Shown in pieces: positions 44,768-53,066 of a stretch of 64,000 bases of DNA; positions within the stretch are counted from its first letter, which is position 1; each line of letters begins with the position of its first letter. Position numbers and translations under genes: made by a program. The DNA is taken from assembly GCF_014649695.1 (NCBI RefSeq), contig NZ_BMTN01000024.1, positions 1 through 64,000 on the forward strand, read 5' to 3'. The notes under the pieces are model-generated. The model saw only the letters and a program-made list of their open reading frames with translations, ran no database searches and had not been told where the DNA came from. Origin of the DNA: Streptomyces kurssanovii. Its GTDB lineage: Bacteria > Actinomycetota > Actinomycetes > Streptomycetales > Streptomycetaceae.

Positions 44768-45688
44768 ATGGTGCTCGGAAGAGGCACGCTGTTGCTCGCG
44801 GGCGCCGCGATCGTGGCCTGCATGGTGCTCCTCGGCCCCAGCACACCGAGCGGCGCCCTTTTCGCCAGGTCACTGCCCGTCGAGGCCGCCAGGGACGTCG
44901 TACCCGGCCGGGTCATGACGTGGAACATCTGCAACCCCTGTGACGCGCGTAACGTCGACCGGGCAGCGGAGATAGCCACGTACGCGCCCCAGATCATCGG
45001 CCTGCAAGAAGCGTGCGTGCGTGACGTCGAGGGAATCCGGGACCATCTGGCGAGACGTCACGGACTGGTCTACCACGTCGCGTACGGCACGGTTCTTCGG
45101 AATTGGGGCCGCTGCGGTGGAGCGCCGTGGAGCCCGGGGGCCTACGGCCAGGCGATCCTCTCGGCGGCACCGATGACGGACCGTGTCAGCGTGGAGTACG
45201 CCGACGGAGGATCCGAAGACCGCGGGTACGTGGCAGTCACCACCATGGTGGGCGGCAAGCCCACCCGGGTCTTCAACACACACCTGGCCCAACGACGCCA
45301 GGAAGCAGTGCGAGCAGGCCAGGTCGACGTCCTCGCCGCAGACGTCGACCGGCACGACCGCGCGGTCGTTCTCGGCGACTTCAACGCCGTGCCGGATGCT
45401 CCCGAACTCACCGAGATGTGGGCACTGGCCGCGGATACGGACCGACAGTGCCCTCCCTCGTCCGCCGGCACCTGCAAGCCGACCACCGACTGGCGGAGCA
45501 AGTTCGACTACATCTTCCTGCGAGGCATCACGTCGCTCGAGCACGGCGTGCATCCCACCCCGCACTCGGACCACCATCTGGTGCACGCCGACCTCGACCC
45601 CACCAGGGGCGAGGGCGTCCAGCACGCCCTTCCCGCATCGGTCGCCTTCACAGCCTCACGTCCGTCGGCCGACCGGCAAGGCAGCTGA
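44768..45688 (+). CDS. Secreted endonuclease/exonuclease/phosphatase family protein
   Basis: ATG 44768 has GGAGG at the ideal distance; ATG 44726 is a longer option. The 306-residue protein starts with a hydrophobic signal or anchor (LLLAGAAIVACMVLL). An EEP (DNase I-like) fold follows: MTWNICNP, IIGLQEACVRDVEGI (metal-binding Glu), FNTHLAQRR, VVLGDFNAVPDAPEL and the terminal SDHHLVHADL with the catalytic histidine. Members hydrolyse phosphodiester bonds in nucleic acids, sphingomyelin or inositol phosphates. Extracellular nuclease is the simplest guess. Paired cysteines (CNPCD, CPPSSAGTC) fit an exported protein. Confidence 0.87.
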   Translation: MVLGRGTLLLAGAAIVACMVLLGPSTPSGALFARSLPVEAARDVVPGRVMTWNICNPCDARNVDRAAEIATYAPQIIGLQEACVRDVEGIRDHLARRHGLVYHVAYGTVLRNWGRCGGAPWSPGAYGQAILSAAPMTDRVSVEYADGGSEDRGYVAVTTMVGGKPTRVFNTHLAQRRQEAVRAGQVDVLAADVDRHDRAVVLGDFNAVPDAPELTEMWALAADTDRQCPPSSAGTCKPTTDWRSKFDYIFLRGITSLEHGVHPTPHSDHHLVHADLDPTRGEGVQHALPASVAFTASRPSADRQGS

Positions 45689-45869
45689 CAGCGAGGTGGC
45701 TCAAGAACCGCCCGGCCGCCGCCGCCTTCCGCACCCGGTGAGGGCGCCGTCGTGGCAGATCCCGCCCAAGCCGGGACCGCTGTGAGCGAGGGCCCGCCGA
45801 GGACGGGCGTCACCGGTTCGGCGCAGTCCCGGGCGCCGGAGCGGCCGAGCCGCGCACACCGGCGGCTGC

Positions 45870-46262
45870 CTACTGCGGCTTGGTCGCGATCTGGATCAGG
45901 TTGCCGCAGGTGTCGTCGAAGACGGCGGTGGTGACGGGGCCCATCTCCAGGGGCTCCTGGGTGAAGCGGACGCCGAGACCGCGCAAGCGCTCGTACTCCG
46001 CGTTCACGTCGTCGACGGCGAACTGGGCGAGCGGGATGCCGTCCCCGACGAGCGCGTCGCGGTAGGTCTTGACGGCCGGGTGGCCGGCCGGCTCGAGGAG
46101 GAGTTCGGTGCCGTCGGGCTCGTCGGGCGAGACGACGGTCAGCCACCGGTCCTCCCCGCCCACGGGGACGTCGTGCTTCTTCACGAAGCCGAGGATCTCG
46201 GTGTAGAAGTGCTCGGCCTTGGCCTGGTCGTCGACGAAGACGCTGGTCAGATGGATCTTCAT
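45870..46262 (-). CDS. VOC family protein (glyoxalase/bleomycin-resistance fold)
   Basis: ATG 46262 overlaps the stop of the upstream ArsR gene by 4 nt. The 130-residue protein has two beta-alpha-beta-beta-beta modules of the VOC fold: MKIHLTSVFVDDQAKAEHFYTEILGF, LLLEPAGHPAVKTY, then AQFAVDDVNAEYERLRGLGVRF and FDDTCGNLIQIATKPQ. The pairing of a SMARC-like ArsR regulator with a VOC protein in this exact layout is common in actinobacteria. The reaction is unknown; binding or modification of a small toxic compound is plausible. Confidence 0.9.
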   Translation of the reverse strand: MKIHLTSVFVDDQAKAEHFYTEILGFVKKHDVPVGGEDRWLTVVSPDEPDGTELLLEPAGHPAVKTYRDALVGDGIPLAQFAVDDVNAEYERLRGLGVRFTQEPLEMGPVTTAVFDDTCGNLIQIATKPQ

Positions 46263-46567
46263 GGGGTGCTCTCTTCCGGTCGGGACGTGTCCGACACGAG
46301 CCATCGCTCGGCGATCTGCCGCAGCGGGGCCGTGTTCAGGTCGTGGAACTTGTAGCGGCCCTCGCGCCTGGTCCCCACGAGCCCGGCGGCCTCCAGCACG
46401 GCGAGGTGCTGGGAGACCGCCTGACGCGAGATGCCGAGCCGGTGCTTCATGCTCAGTCGGGAGCAGATCTCGAACAGTGTCTGTCCGGACTTCTCGGCGA
46501 GCTCGTCGAGGATCGTGCGGCGGGTGGGGTCGGCCAAGGCTTTGAAGATGTCGTCGGCCACGACCAC
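46259..46567 (-). CDS. ArsR/SmtB family regulator
   Basis: This 102-residue winged-helix protein reads DIFKALADPTRRTILDEL, LFEICSRLSMKH, GISRQAVSQHLAVLEAAGLVGTRREGRYKFHDLNTAPLRQIAERWL. That is the metal-independent ArsR subgroup (no CxC metal motif). It is translationally coupled to the downstream VOC gene (ATGA). A perfect 10-nt inverted repeat lies directly before its start and is probably its own operator, giving control of the two-gene unit by autorepression. Confidence 0.92.
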   Translation of the reverse strand: MVVADDIFKALADPTRRTILDELAEKSGQTLFEICSRLSMKHRLGISRQAVSQHLAVLEAAGLVGTRREGRYKFHDLNTAPLRQIAERWLVSDTSRPEESTP

Positions 46568-46570
46568 AGC

Positions 46571-46594
46571 ATAGGCAAGTATTCACTTGCCTAT
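46571..46594. promoter_or_regulatory. ArsR operator (inverted repeat ATAGGCAAGT-N4-ACTTGCCTAT)
   Basis: The two 10-nt arms are perfectly complementary around a 4-nt centre. It lies 3 nt before the ArsR start codon, so the transcript is probably very short-leadered or leaderless and the bound protein would cover its promoter. Confidence 0.82.
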
Positions 46595-46811
46595 CAAGTG
46601 GAGGCGCGTCTCCCCCTGGGTCTGCCCATCGTCCAGCCGTTCGACGTCATCAGCCGGACGAGTCGCGGGAGCCTTCTCCGGTCGCCGGGCCGAGGCACCT
46701 CGGGTGGCCGCCGGGCGGCCGGTCGCGTACGCGCCCCTCGGCCACGGCGACACCCGCGCAGCGATTAGCGTGGTCCTCGGCGGACGCGCTACTCGACCGG
46801 GAGGTCCTGAC

Positions 46812-47201
46812 ATGGCCAGTAAGTTCACCGAGCTCGCGATCGACTGTGCCGATCCCACCGGTCTCGCCCGGTTCTGGTGCTCGGTCCTTGACTACGAGGT
46901 GCAGGACGAAGACGACGGAATTGTCACCATCGGCCCCCCTGCGACGCCTGAAAACAAGAACCAACGGGGCCCGGTGCCACCGGCATTGACGTTCGCGCGC
47001 GTACCCGAGGGCAAGACCGTCAAGAACAGGCTCCACATCGACGTCAACCCCACCGACAGGGAGCGGGACGAAGAGGTCCGTCGCCTGCTCGACCTGGGGG
47101 CGCGGCACGCCGACGTCGGCCAAACGGGCGACGAGAGCTGGGTCACCCTTGCCGACCCGGAGGGCAACGAGTTCTGCATTCTTGCGAGCCGCCGCCCCTG
47201 A
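46812..47201 (+). CDS. VOC family protein
   Basis: ATG 46812 follows GGGAGG and gives 129 residues. The sequence MASKFTELAIDCADPTGLARFWCSVLDYEV, LTFARVPEGKTVKNRLHIDVNPTDRERDEEVRRLL and WVTLADPEGNEFCIL is the actinobacterial glyoxalase-like (Glyoxalase_6) form of the VOC fold. It is transcribed away from the ArsR-VOC pair, so it is probably independently expressed. No substrate is known. Confidence 0.9.
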   Translation: MASKFTELAIDCADPTGLARFWCSVLDYEVQDEDDGIVTIGPPATPENKNQRGPVPPALTFARVPEGKTVKNRLHIDVNPTDRERDEEVRRLLDLGARHADVGQTGDESWVTLADPEGNEFCILASRRP

Positions 47202-47436
47202 TCGGAGGCCGCACACCGCGCCGGACCTGCATGGACGCAAGGGGCGCCGGGTGCGGGGGCGGCCAGCGGCGGACCGGGCGGCAGGGCGGCGAACTCCTTG
47301 CGCCAGGCGGCGCGGGCGGCCAGGTCCTGGGGACGGATCGCGTGCTACGGGATCCGGGCACCGCCTCATCGGCGCCGGCCCGGTCCGCCCGTGGCCGGGG
47401 CCGATCCTGAGCTTGCCGCACATCGCCGCGCGGGCG

Positions 47437-48717
47437 CTATCCGAGCGCCGCCCGCCGCAGCTCCGCGATCGAGCGGCTGATCGCGTCGGCCAGCCCGGCG
47501 ATCCCGGGGAGTGCTTCGGGATCGGTGCAGATTCCCACGCCGACCGTTCCCGCGTAGGAGATCGCCGAGACCCGAAGCGCGTGGCGCTGCGCCGGTTCGG
47601 CGACCGAGTAGAGCCTCTCTACCCGCCGGCCGGTCACCGCGAGCGCCGCGCGCGGGCCCGGCACGTTGGAGATCGCGAGGCTGAACTCGTGCGGGCCGGC
47701 GGCGATGCGTTCGACGGCGCGCCCGAGCGGTGGACAGCGGGCGAGCGCGTGGAAGAGGTCGTAGAGCTCCTGGGCGTCGCCGGCGACCTTGCGGGCGGCG
47801 GTCCCGGCACTGATCCGATCGAGACGGGCCAGCGGGTCGGCCTCGGCGAGCGGCAGGTCGACGTTCAGGAAAGAGTCGCGGTTGCCGAGTTCGGCCGGAC
47901 CTTCGTCGCGGTGGTGGAGGCTGACCGGCACTTGGGCCCGCAGTCTGCCGGCGCGCTCGCCGGCGGCCGCCAGCCAGGCGCGCAAGCCGCCGGAGACCGA
48001 GGCGAGCAGGACGTCGTTGACCGTGGCGCGACCGGGTCGCGAAGACCCGATCGCCTTCAGCTCGACAAGCGGCGCGGTGGTGAAGGCGAGTTCACGCGCC
48101 GTGCCGATCCTGCGGTCGAGCACCGAGTCCTTCGCCCGGTGTCCGAGCTCACGCAGGAGCGTCGCCGGAAGCCGGCGCACTTCGTGGCCGCCCGAACCGC
48201 CCGCCGCGGGCACGGCAGCCCCACCACGAGGAGGCGACGGCACGTCACCCGACGGCTCCCACAGGACTTCGTCGAGGAAGCGCAGGCAGCTGATCCCGTC
48301 GGCCATCGCGTGGTGGATGCGCGCGACGACCGCCTCGCGGCCGTCGGCGAGCGGACCGAGGACGTCGAGCGCCCACAGGGGGCGGCGGTGGTCGAGGCGT
48401 TCGGACATCAGCTCACCCGCCGCCGCCCAGACGCCCCTCTCGTCCGCCCCGGCGGTGCCGTCGCGGCGGCGGATGTGTGCGGCGATGTCGAACTCGTCGT
48501 CGGTGACCCAGTGGGCGGCGGGGAGCGCCACCCGCTCGCGGCCGCGTGATCCGGCCTCGAGTCTCGCGTCGACGCTTTCACGCAGTCGGTCGAGGTCGAG
48601 CGGGGCGTCGCCCGGCTCGAGCATGATCATCTTCAGCGTATGACCGGCGATCGCCGCCGACTCGAGTTCGAGGAGCCGGGCGTCGTCGGGACTGAGTCGA
48701 TGCGATCCCTCCACCAC
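47437..48717 (-). CDS. Wax ester synthase/diacylglycerol acyltransferase (WS/DGAT)
   Basis: GTG 48717 (or 48714) gives ~426 residues. The acyl-CoA condensing motif HHAMADG is present (His135, His136, Asp140, Gly141). The N-terminal LSPDDARLLELES and the C-terminal TVNDVLLASVSGGLRAWL (NDVL motif), with FSLAISNVPGPRAAL and YAGTVGVGICTDPEAL, confirm the family. Enzymes of this type esterify fatty acyl-CoA with diacylglycerol or fatty alcohol, giving storage triacylglycerol in streptomycetes. Some homologues act on other alcohols. Confidence 0.92.
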   Translation of the reverse strand: MVEGSHRLSPDDARLLELESAAIAGHTLKMIMLEPGDAPLDLDRLRESVDARLEAGSRGRERVALPAAHWVTDDEFDIAAHIRRRDGTAGADERGVWAAAGELMSERLDHRRPLWALDVLGPLADGREAVVARIHHAMADGISCLRFLDEVLWEPSGDVPSPPRGGAAVPAAGGSGGHEVRRLPATLLRELGHRAKDSVLDRRIGTARELAFTTAPLVELKAIGSSRPGRATVNDVLLASVSGGLRAWLAAAGERAGRLRAQVPVSLHHRDEGPAELGNRDSFLNVDLPLAEADPLARLDRISAGTAARKVAGDAQELYDLFHALARCPPLGRAVERIAAGPHEFSLAISNVPGPRAALAVTGRRVERLYSVAEPAQRHALRVSAISYAGTVGVGICTDPEALPGIAGLADAISRSIAELRRAALG

Positions 48718-48786
48718 GCGCCGACCCTACGCCCCGGAGCGCCGGTTCATCCGGATTGTCGCGGCTAGGGAAGAGACAGGGGCTGG

Positions 48787-49515
48787 TCAGCGACGGGGTG
48801 TCGGGGGCAGCTTGATCGTCGCGCATGCCGGGCCGAGCTCCGTCAGGGACTCGCAGTCCTGGGATCCACCGGCAGCCACAGCGCCGATCTCGATGCCCCA
48901 GGCTTCCTCCGGCACGGAAATCGGTGAACTGACCCGCTGTTCCACCACGCCCTTGTCATCGGGCCTGAGGTAGCCGCTGTAGAAGTCGATGTCGAAGGGG
49001 TCCTTGTCCAGGTCCACAGCGTCTGCGTAGACCTCGATGGTCGCCCACGTGTCAACGCCGTCGGCACGAACGGTGAAGCTCAGCGTCAGGTCCGGCCGGT
49101 GACCTTTCAACTCGACGTCGGTAATGGTCGGGCGCCCGTTCCCCCCAGCTGCCTTGGACGCACCGACGACCGCCACGCTCAACGACACCATGTAAAAGAT
49201 CACCCCGAGAATGAGCACGACGGTCTCCCACAGAATCCCCCGGGGCGTGGGGCGGATCAGCAGCGCCACGATGCTGCACACGATGGCGAGGACGGCGCAG
49301 AGCGAGGCCGCGTAGATGGGCCACGATTCGTTGTTGAGGGCGACGAAGACGATGTCGCTCGTGAGCCCGAGCGCGGTCATGATGCCGGCAACAGCGACCA
49401 GGGCACCGGCGAGGATCTTGGCGACATCGTCCAGCCGCTTCCCGACCCTGGCCTGGGCCTCTTCGGACATCGGAGCAGTCTGGTGCCTATCGCCCGGAAT
49501 CGTCATCCCGCTCAT
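48787..49515 (-). CDS. Hypothetical membrane protein with C-terminal extracytoplasmic domain
   Basis: ATG 49515 (or 49506) gives ~242 residues; the long open frame upstream is antisense to the LysR gene and ignored. A hydrophilic N-terminus (SEEAQARVGKRLDDVAKI) is followed by three helices at residues ~34-55, ~65-90 and ~95-120. A soluble domain with strand-like patterns (RPDLTLSFTVRADGVDTWATIEVYAD) comes last, with two cysteines (DCESL, PACAT) that could pair outside the cell. No known family is recognised. It stands alone between WS/DGAT and the LysR gene. Confidence 0.7.
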   Translation of the reverse strand: MSGMTIPGDRHQTAPMSEEAQARVGKRLDDVAKILAGALVAVAGIMTALGLTSDIVFVALNNESWPIYAASLCAVLAIVCSIVALLIRPTPRGILWETVVLILGVIFYMVSLSVAVVGASKAAGGNGRPTITDVELKGHRPDLTLSFTVRADGVDTWATIEVYADAVDLDKDPFDIDFYSGYLRPDDKGVVEQRVSSPISVPEEAWGIEIGAVAAGGSQDCESLTELGPACATIKLPPTPRR

Positions 49516-49717
49516 AGTGGTCGAGGCGTGGCGTGTCGGAGCGCCTCGGCGCCCCGGATTGGGCCGAAGGGGCGAAGGACCGCAGACATGCTCGCCCCGC
49601 CCGGTTCTCGGCAGGTGCGATTCCGGTCGGCCCACGCCTCTCGGACAAGTCCCCCGCCCCGACACGGCCGAAAACGATCCGCGATGCGGGCCGTCACAAC
49701 CCGTCCGGTCAGCACAT

Positions 49718-50632
49718 TTAGGCCGGCGGGACGTACGTGGTGCCCTGCCGCGCGGCTGTGCGCAGTGCCGCGATGACGGCCGTGGTCGTCGGGTTCGCGG
49801 TCCCGGTGCGACGGGTCGCGGCGAACAGGAGGCGCAGGATCGGGTGGTCTTCGATAGGCGCTGTGCGGATTCCGGGTGTGGTCGGGTCGATGGCCGTCCG
49901 GGGGACGAGCGCGGTGGCGAGGCCGGCCCGTGCGAGGGTGAGCTGGGCGGCGATGTCGGCGGTGACGTAGCGGGGCGTGGGTGTGAAGCCGGCCTGGTGG
50001 CAGGCCTGCAGGATGGCCTGTCCGCAGTCCGTGGTCGGCGGCGGCACGGCGAGATGGTGCGTGGCCAGTTCCCGCAGGGTGACGGGCCGCCCGTCGGCCT
50101 GGTCGGCTGCGGTGACGACGAGCAGCGGATCGTCGAGCAGCGGTGAGACCTCGATCCCCCGGGGTGTCGCATCGGTCAGGTGGTGATACCGCTGCCCCAG
50201 GACGACATCGACGGTGCCGAGCGTGAGTTCCCGCAGTTGCGCCTGGTCGGTGACGAGGCACGTCACGGTGAGCTGCGGGTGGCGCGAGTCGAGTGCGGTG
50301 AGCGCGGGGGCCACGATCCTGGCGACGGTGGAGGGCAATGCGGCGAGCGTGGCGGTGGCGCCGACCGTGCCCTTGACTGCTGCGATGGCGCACTCGGCTT
50401 CCTCTACGGCGGCGAGGACCCGGTCGGCGTGCTCGAGGAGCACGTGGCCCGCCTCCGTCAGTGCCACTGTTCGCCCGTCGGGGCGCAGCAGATCGACTCC
50501 CACATCGTGCCGCAGCGCGGACAGTTGCTGGGACACGGCACCGGCGGACAGCGACAGGGACTGGGCGGCCGCGGCGATGGAACCGCGGGCGGCGACGGTC
50601 TTGAGCATGTGCAGACGGCGGATATCCAGCAT
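49718..50632 (-). CDS. LysR family transcriptional regulator
   Basis: This 304-residue regulator begins MLDIRRLHMLKTVAARGSIAAAAQSLSLSAGAVSQQLSALRHDVGVDLL, a canonical LysR winged HTH (residues 1-60). A periplasmic-binding-like ligand domain spans residues ~90-295 with EVSPLLDDPLLVVTAAD. It is divergent from the SCO6745-family gene with 79 nt between the starts, where TTACCTAAAGGATTCC-like sequence could be its binding site. It likely controls the divergent gene. Confidence 0.93.
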   Translation of the reverse strand: MLDIRRLHMLKTVAARGSIAAAAQSLSLSAGAVSQQLSALRHDVGVDLLRPDGRTVALTEAGHVLLEHADRVLAAVEEAECAIAAVKGTVGATATLAALPSTVARIVAPALTALDSRHPQLTVTCLVTDQAQLRELTLGTVDVVLGQRYHHLTDATPRGIEVSPLLDDPLLVVTAADQADGRPVTLRELATHHLAVPPPTTDCGQAILQACHQAGFTPTPRYVTADIAAQLTLARAGLATALVPRTAIDPTTPGIRTAPIEDHPILRLLFAATRRTGTANPTTTAVIAALRTAARQGTTYVPPA

Positions 50633-50675
50633 GACCCGATAGATTACCTAAAGGATTCCATCAGAAATCATTCCC

Positions 50676-50704
50676 TTGACCTGCCGAGTCGGCGTGAGTG
50701 ATCT
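50676..50704 (+). promoter_or_regulatory. Candidate promoter of the SCO6745-family gene
   Basis: TTGACC (50676-50681) and TGATCT (50699-50704) are 17 nt apart, and the -10 ends 7 nt before ATG 50712, which has no ribosome site. That geometry suggests a leaderless vegetative-type transcript. The -10 is a modest match, so this is tentative. Confidence 0.45.
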
Positions 50705-50711
50705 TCAGCAC

Positions 50712-51578
50712 ATGGAAATCTTCGACTGCATCTCCGTGGTTGCCCGGCCCATCCACGATTTCGGTGACGAGTTCATGTCCGACGAGGCGACCGCCGCGAT
50801 CGGTCTGAGTGCCGGGTTCGCCCCAGGGCGCGGCTTCTACTGCCGGGGACGGTTCGGGGTGCTCGGCGAGGCGCCGGCCTCGGTGGTCCAGGCGGTGCAG
50901 GGCTTCCTCGGCCCCCGCCTCGTTACCGCGGGCTGGCTGGCGGGACGGCCCGTGATGCCGGCGGCGGAAGCCGCCGCCTGCTATGCGCGGGCCGTCCGGA
51001 CGTGGGGTCGCGCCCACATCCCCGGCGACGTCGACGTGGAGCACTTCAACCACCTCGCACAGCAGCTGATCGACGCCGCCGACGCCGACGCACTGCCCCT
51101 GTTCGCCGGCTGGCGCGCGCAGCCCTGCCCCGCCAACGACCCGGTCGGCGCGGCCATGCAGCGCGTCCACGTACTACGGGAACACCGTGGCGCGTGCCAT
51201 CTGGCGGCGGTGCGCCTGTGTGGGCTGAGCGCCCGAGCGGCCATGGTCATCAACCTCGGTGCCGAGCAGGCGACCCACTACGGCTGGCAGGAGCCGCCTG
51301 CCGTTGCCGCGGCACAGGTCCCCCGGCTGCGGCGTGCCGAGGGACTCACCGACGAGATGCAGGCGCCGCTCTACGCCACGCTGACCGACCGGCAACGTAC
51401 CGAGTTCGCCCGGCTCGTCAACGCGTTGACCGCGTCCTGGCCCCCTGGCCGCACGTCAGCGCCGGGCGAGGGCCAGCCCACTCAGGCCGAACATCAGGAC
51501 ACCCAGGGGGAGATGGACCGACGGGACGTGCGCGATGCCCAGCACGACCTGGACCGAGGCGAGTACGAGGAAGCCTGA
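50712..51578 (+). CDS. SCO6745 family protein with an extended, antisense-derived C-terminus
   Basis: ATG 50712 gives 288 residues. The first ~245 match the SCO6745/SalK-like family: IFDCISVVARPIHDFG, GLSAGFAPGRGFYCRGRFGVLGEAPASVV, the ARAVRTWGR segment and ALPLFAGWRAQPCPANDPVGAAMQRVHVLREHRG. The family is helix-rich, without a proven reaction. The last 41 residues (after LVNALTASWPPG) are read across the 3' end of the convergent membrane-protein gene in antisense. They look like non-coding translation (QAEHQDTQGEMDRRD), suggesting the original stop was lost. Expression is probably controlled by the divergent LysR. Confidence 0.86.
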   Translation: MEIFDCISVVARPIHDFGDEFMSDEATAAIGLSAGFAPGRGFYCRGRFGVLGEAPASVVQAVQGFLGPRLVTAGWLAGRPVMPAAEAAACYARAVRTWGRAHIPGDVDVEHFNHLAQQLIDAADADALPLFAGWRAQPCPANDPVGAAMQRVHVLREHRGACHLAAVRLCGLSARAAMVINLGAEQATHYGWQEPPAVAAAQVPRLRRAEGLTDEMQAPLYATLTDRQRTEFARLVNALTASWPPGRTSAPGEGQPTQAEHQDTQGEMDRRDVRDAQHDLDRGEYEEA

Positions 51579-51830
51579 CGCGTGCCGGACAGGCCGGAGC
51601 GAGCCGCCGCCCGGCTTCCACGCCAGCACCGCCGCGAGCACGTACAGCATCGACGCCCCGTACATCACACGGGCTCCGACGCTGTGCAGCACTTCTCCGT
51701 AGGAGGAGGTCAGCAGCAGGCCGGCGGAGACCGCCTGGAGGAAGATGGTCAGGGTCTGCAGGGCGATCGCGATCCGCAGGAAGGAGGAGATGCGCTGCGC
51801 GTTCGCCGTCGCCGTCACCTGAGTGGCCAT
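51456..51830 (-). CDS. Four-helix membrane protein divergent from the sigma factor gene
   Basis: ATG 51830 is preceded by AAAAGGGG on the minus strand and gives 124 residues. Four hydrophobic helices are predicted at residues ~18-40, ~50-68, ~82-100 and ~105-122; the SAGLLLTSSYGEVLHSVGARVMYGASM segment is the clearest block. The C-terminus ends ALARR. It resembles small actinobacterial membrane proteins without a named function. It overlaps the convergent SCO6745-family gene by 123 nt and is divergent from the SigJ-like gene, whose sigma factor may control it (inference). Confidence 0.78.
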   Translation of the reverse strand: MATQVTATANAQRISSFLRIAIALQTLTIFLQAVSAGLLLTSSYGEVLHSVGARVMYGASMLYVLAAVLAWKPGGGSLRPVRHASGFLVLASVQVVLGIAHVPSVHLPLGVLMFGLSGLALARR

Positions 51831-52974
51831 GCCACAGTCCCCTTTTCCGCCCTCGGGCAGTAGATCGATAAGGTCTCACCAGCCCGACGACGCGGGCCTG
51901 CGAAAGGTAAGGCGAGGGGGCGGACGCAAGCATGGGGGGGGGACCAGCACGGACGGGACAGCCGACGAGCGCCGCCAACTGATCAATGTCGCTTACCGGT
52001 TGCTCGGTTCGGTCACCGAGGCCGAGGATGCCGTGCAGGATGCCTACGCACGCTGGTACCGCCTGCCGCGAAGCCGCCAGGAGGAGATCCTCTCCCCCGG
52101 CGCCTGGCTGACGACGGTGACCGGCCGCATCTGCCTCGACCTGCTCGGCTCGGCGCGGGCCCGCCGTGAGCGCTATGTCGGTGCGTGGCTGCCCGAGCCG
52201 CTGCCCGACCGCACCGAGTGGGGCCACGCGGGCGGCGGCTCCACCGGCCCCGCGGACCCCGGCGACCAGATCGTCCTGGACGAGTCGGTGGCCATGGCCT
52301 TCCTCGTGGTCCTGGAGTCGATGACGCCCGCGGAGCGGGTGGCGTTCGTCCTGCATGACGTCTTCCGGTATCCGTTCGCCGAGATCGCCGACGTTCTCGG
52401 CCGGACGCCTGTGGCCTGCAAGCAGCTGGCGGCCTCCGCCCGTCGGCGGGTGAGCGTCGCCCGCGCTCCGGTGACGGCGACCGGCCGGGCCGACGTGGTG
52501 AGGCACATCAAAGAGGCATGGGAGACCAAGGACATCGCAGCCCTCGTCGCTCTCCTCGACCCGGCCGCCGTGATGACCGCCGACGGCGGCGGCATGGTCG
52601 GCACCGTCCTGCGCCCGGTCGAGGGCGCCGTACGCATCGCCCGGTACATGGTCGCCATCGCCGACAAGGCTCCGGGGCTCGAACTCCTGGAGCGGTCTGT
52701 CAACGGTGTGCCGGGCCTGGTGGCCCAGCGTGCCGGCGTCGTCATGACCGTGGCCTCGTTCGACGTCTCCGACGGGCGCGTCACCCGGGTGTGGGCGGTC
52801 CGCAACCCGGAGAAGCTGCGGCCGTGGGCGCGGGAGAGTCAGCCGGACGGTTTCGTCGGGACCACCGCGGAGCCGCCGCCCTGTGCGCTACCGGGTCGCG
52901 AGGATGTTGACGGCATCAACAGGGCCGACTTCGCACAGGATCCGGCCGCCGCGGGCCCGGCGGGCGGGCGATGA
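51823..52974 (+). CDS. sigJ: SigJ-like ECF sigma factor with SnoaL-type C-terminal domain
   Basis: Sigma-70 region 2 (ERRQLINVAYRLLGSVTEAEDAVQDAYARW) and region 4 (MTPAERVAFVLHDVFRYPFAEIADVLGRTPVACKQLAASARRRV) are clear. A ~110-residue SnoaL-like domain follows, as in SigJ/ECF41 factors, where it acts as a built-in regulator. The natural start appears to be ATG 51932, but the following run of nine G (51934-51942) puts it one base out of frame; ten would restore it. The coordinates give the uninterrupted frame from ATG 51823, whose first ~40 residues overlap the divergent gene and look non-coding. This is either a sequence error or a switchable start. Confidence 0.88.
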   Translation: MAMPQSPFPPSGSRSIRSHQPDDAGLRKVRRGGGRKHGGGTSTDGTADERRQLINVAYRLLGSVTEAEDAVQDAYARWYRLPRSRQEEILSPGAWLTTVTGRICLDLLGSARARRERYVGAWLPEPLPDRTEWGHAGGGSTGPADPGDQIVLDESVAMAFLVVLESMTPAERVAFVLHDVFRYPFAEIADVLGRTPVACKQLAASARRRVSVARAPVTATGRADVVRHIKEAWETKDIAALVALLDPAAVMTADGGGMVGTVLRPVEGAVRIARYMVAIADKAPGLELLERSVNGVPGLVAQRAGVVMTVASFDVSDGRVTRVWAVRNPEKLRPWARESQPDGFVGTTAEPPPCALPGREDVDGINRADFAQDPAAAGPAGGR

Positions 52975-53066
52975 CGCGGAACAGGGCGGCGCAGACCGAC
53001 GCGGTGTCGGAGTACGCCGCCCTGGGGCGGTGCGAATCGCGGGAGCTACCCGCGCTGTCATGGAGG

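Noticed and set aside
47202-47436. Possible remnant gene between the VOC and WS/DGAT genes
   Set aside because: Some segments look faintly protein-like on the minus strand, but frames disagree and no family emerges.
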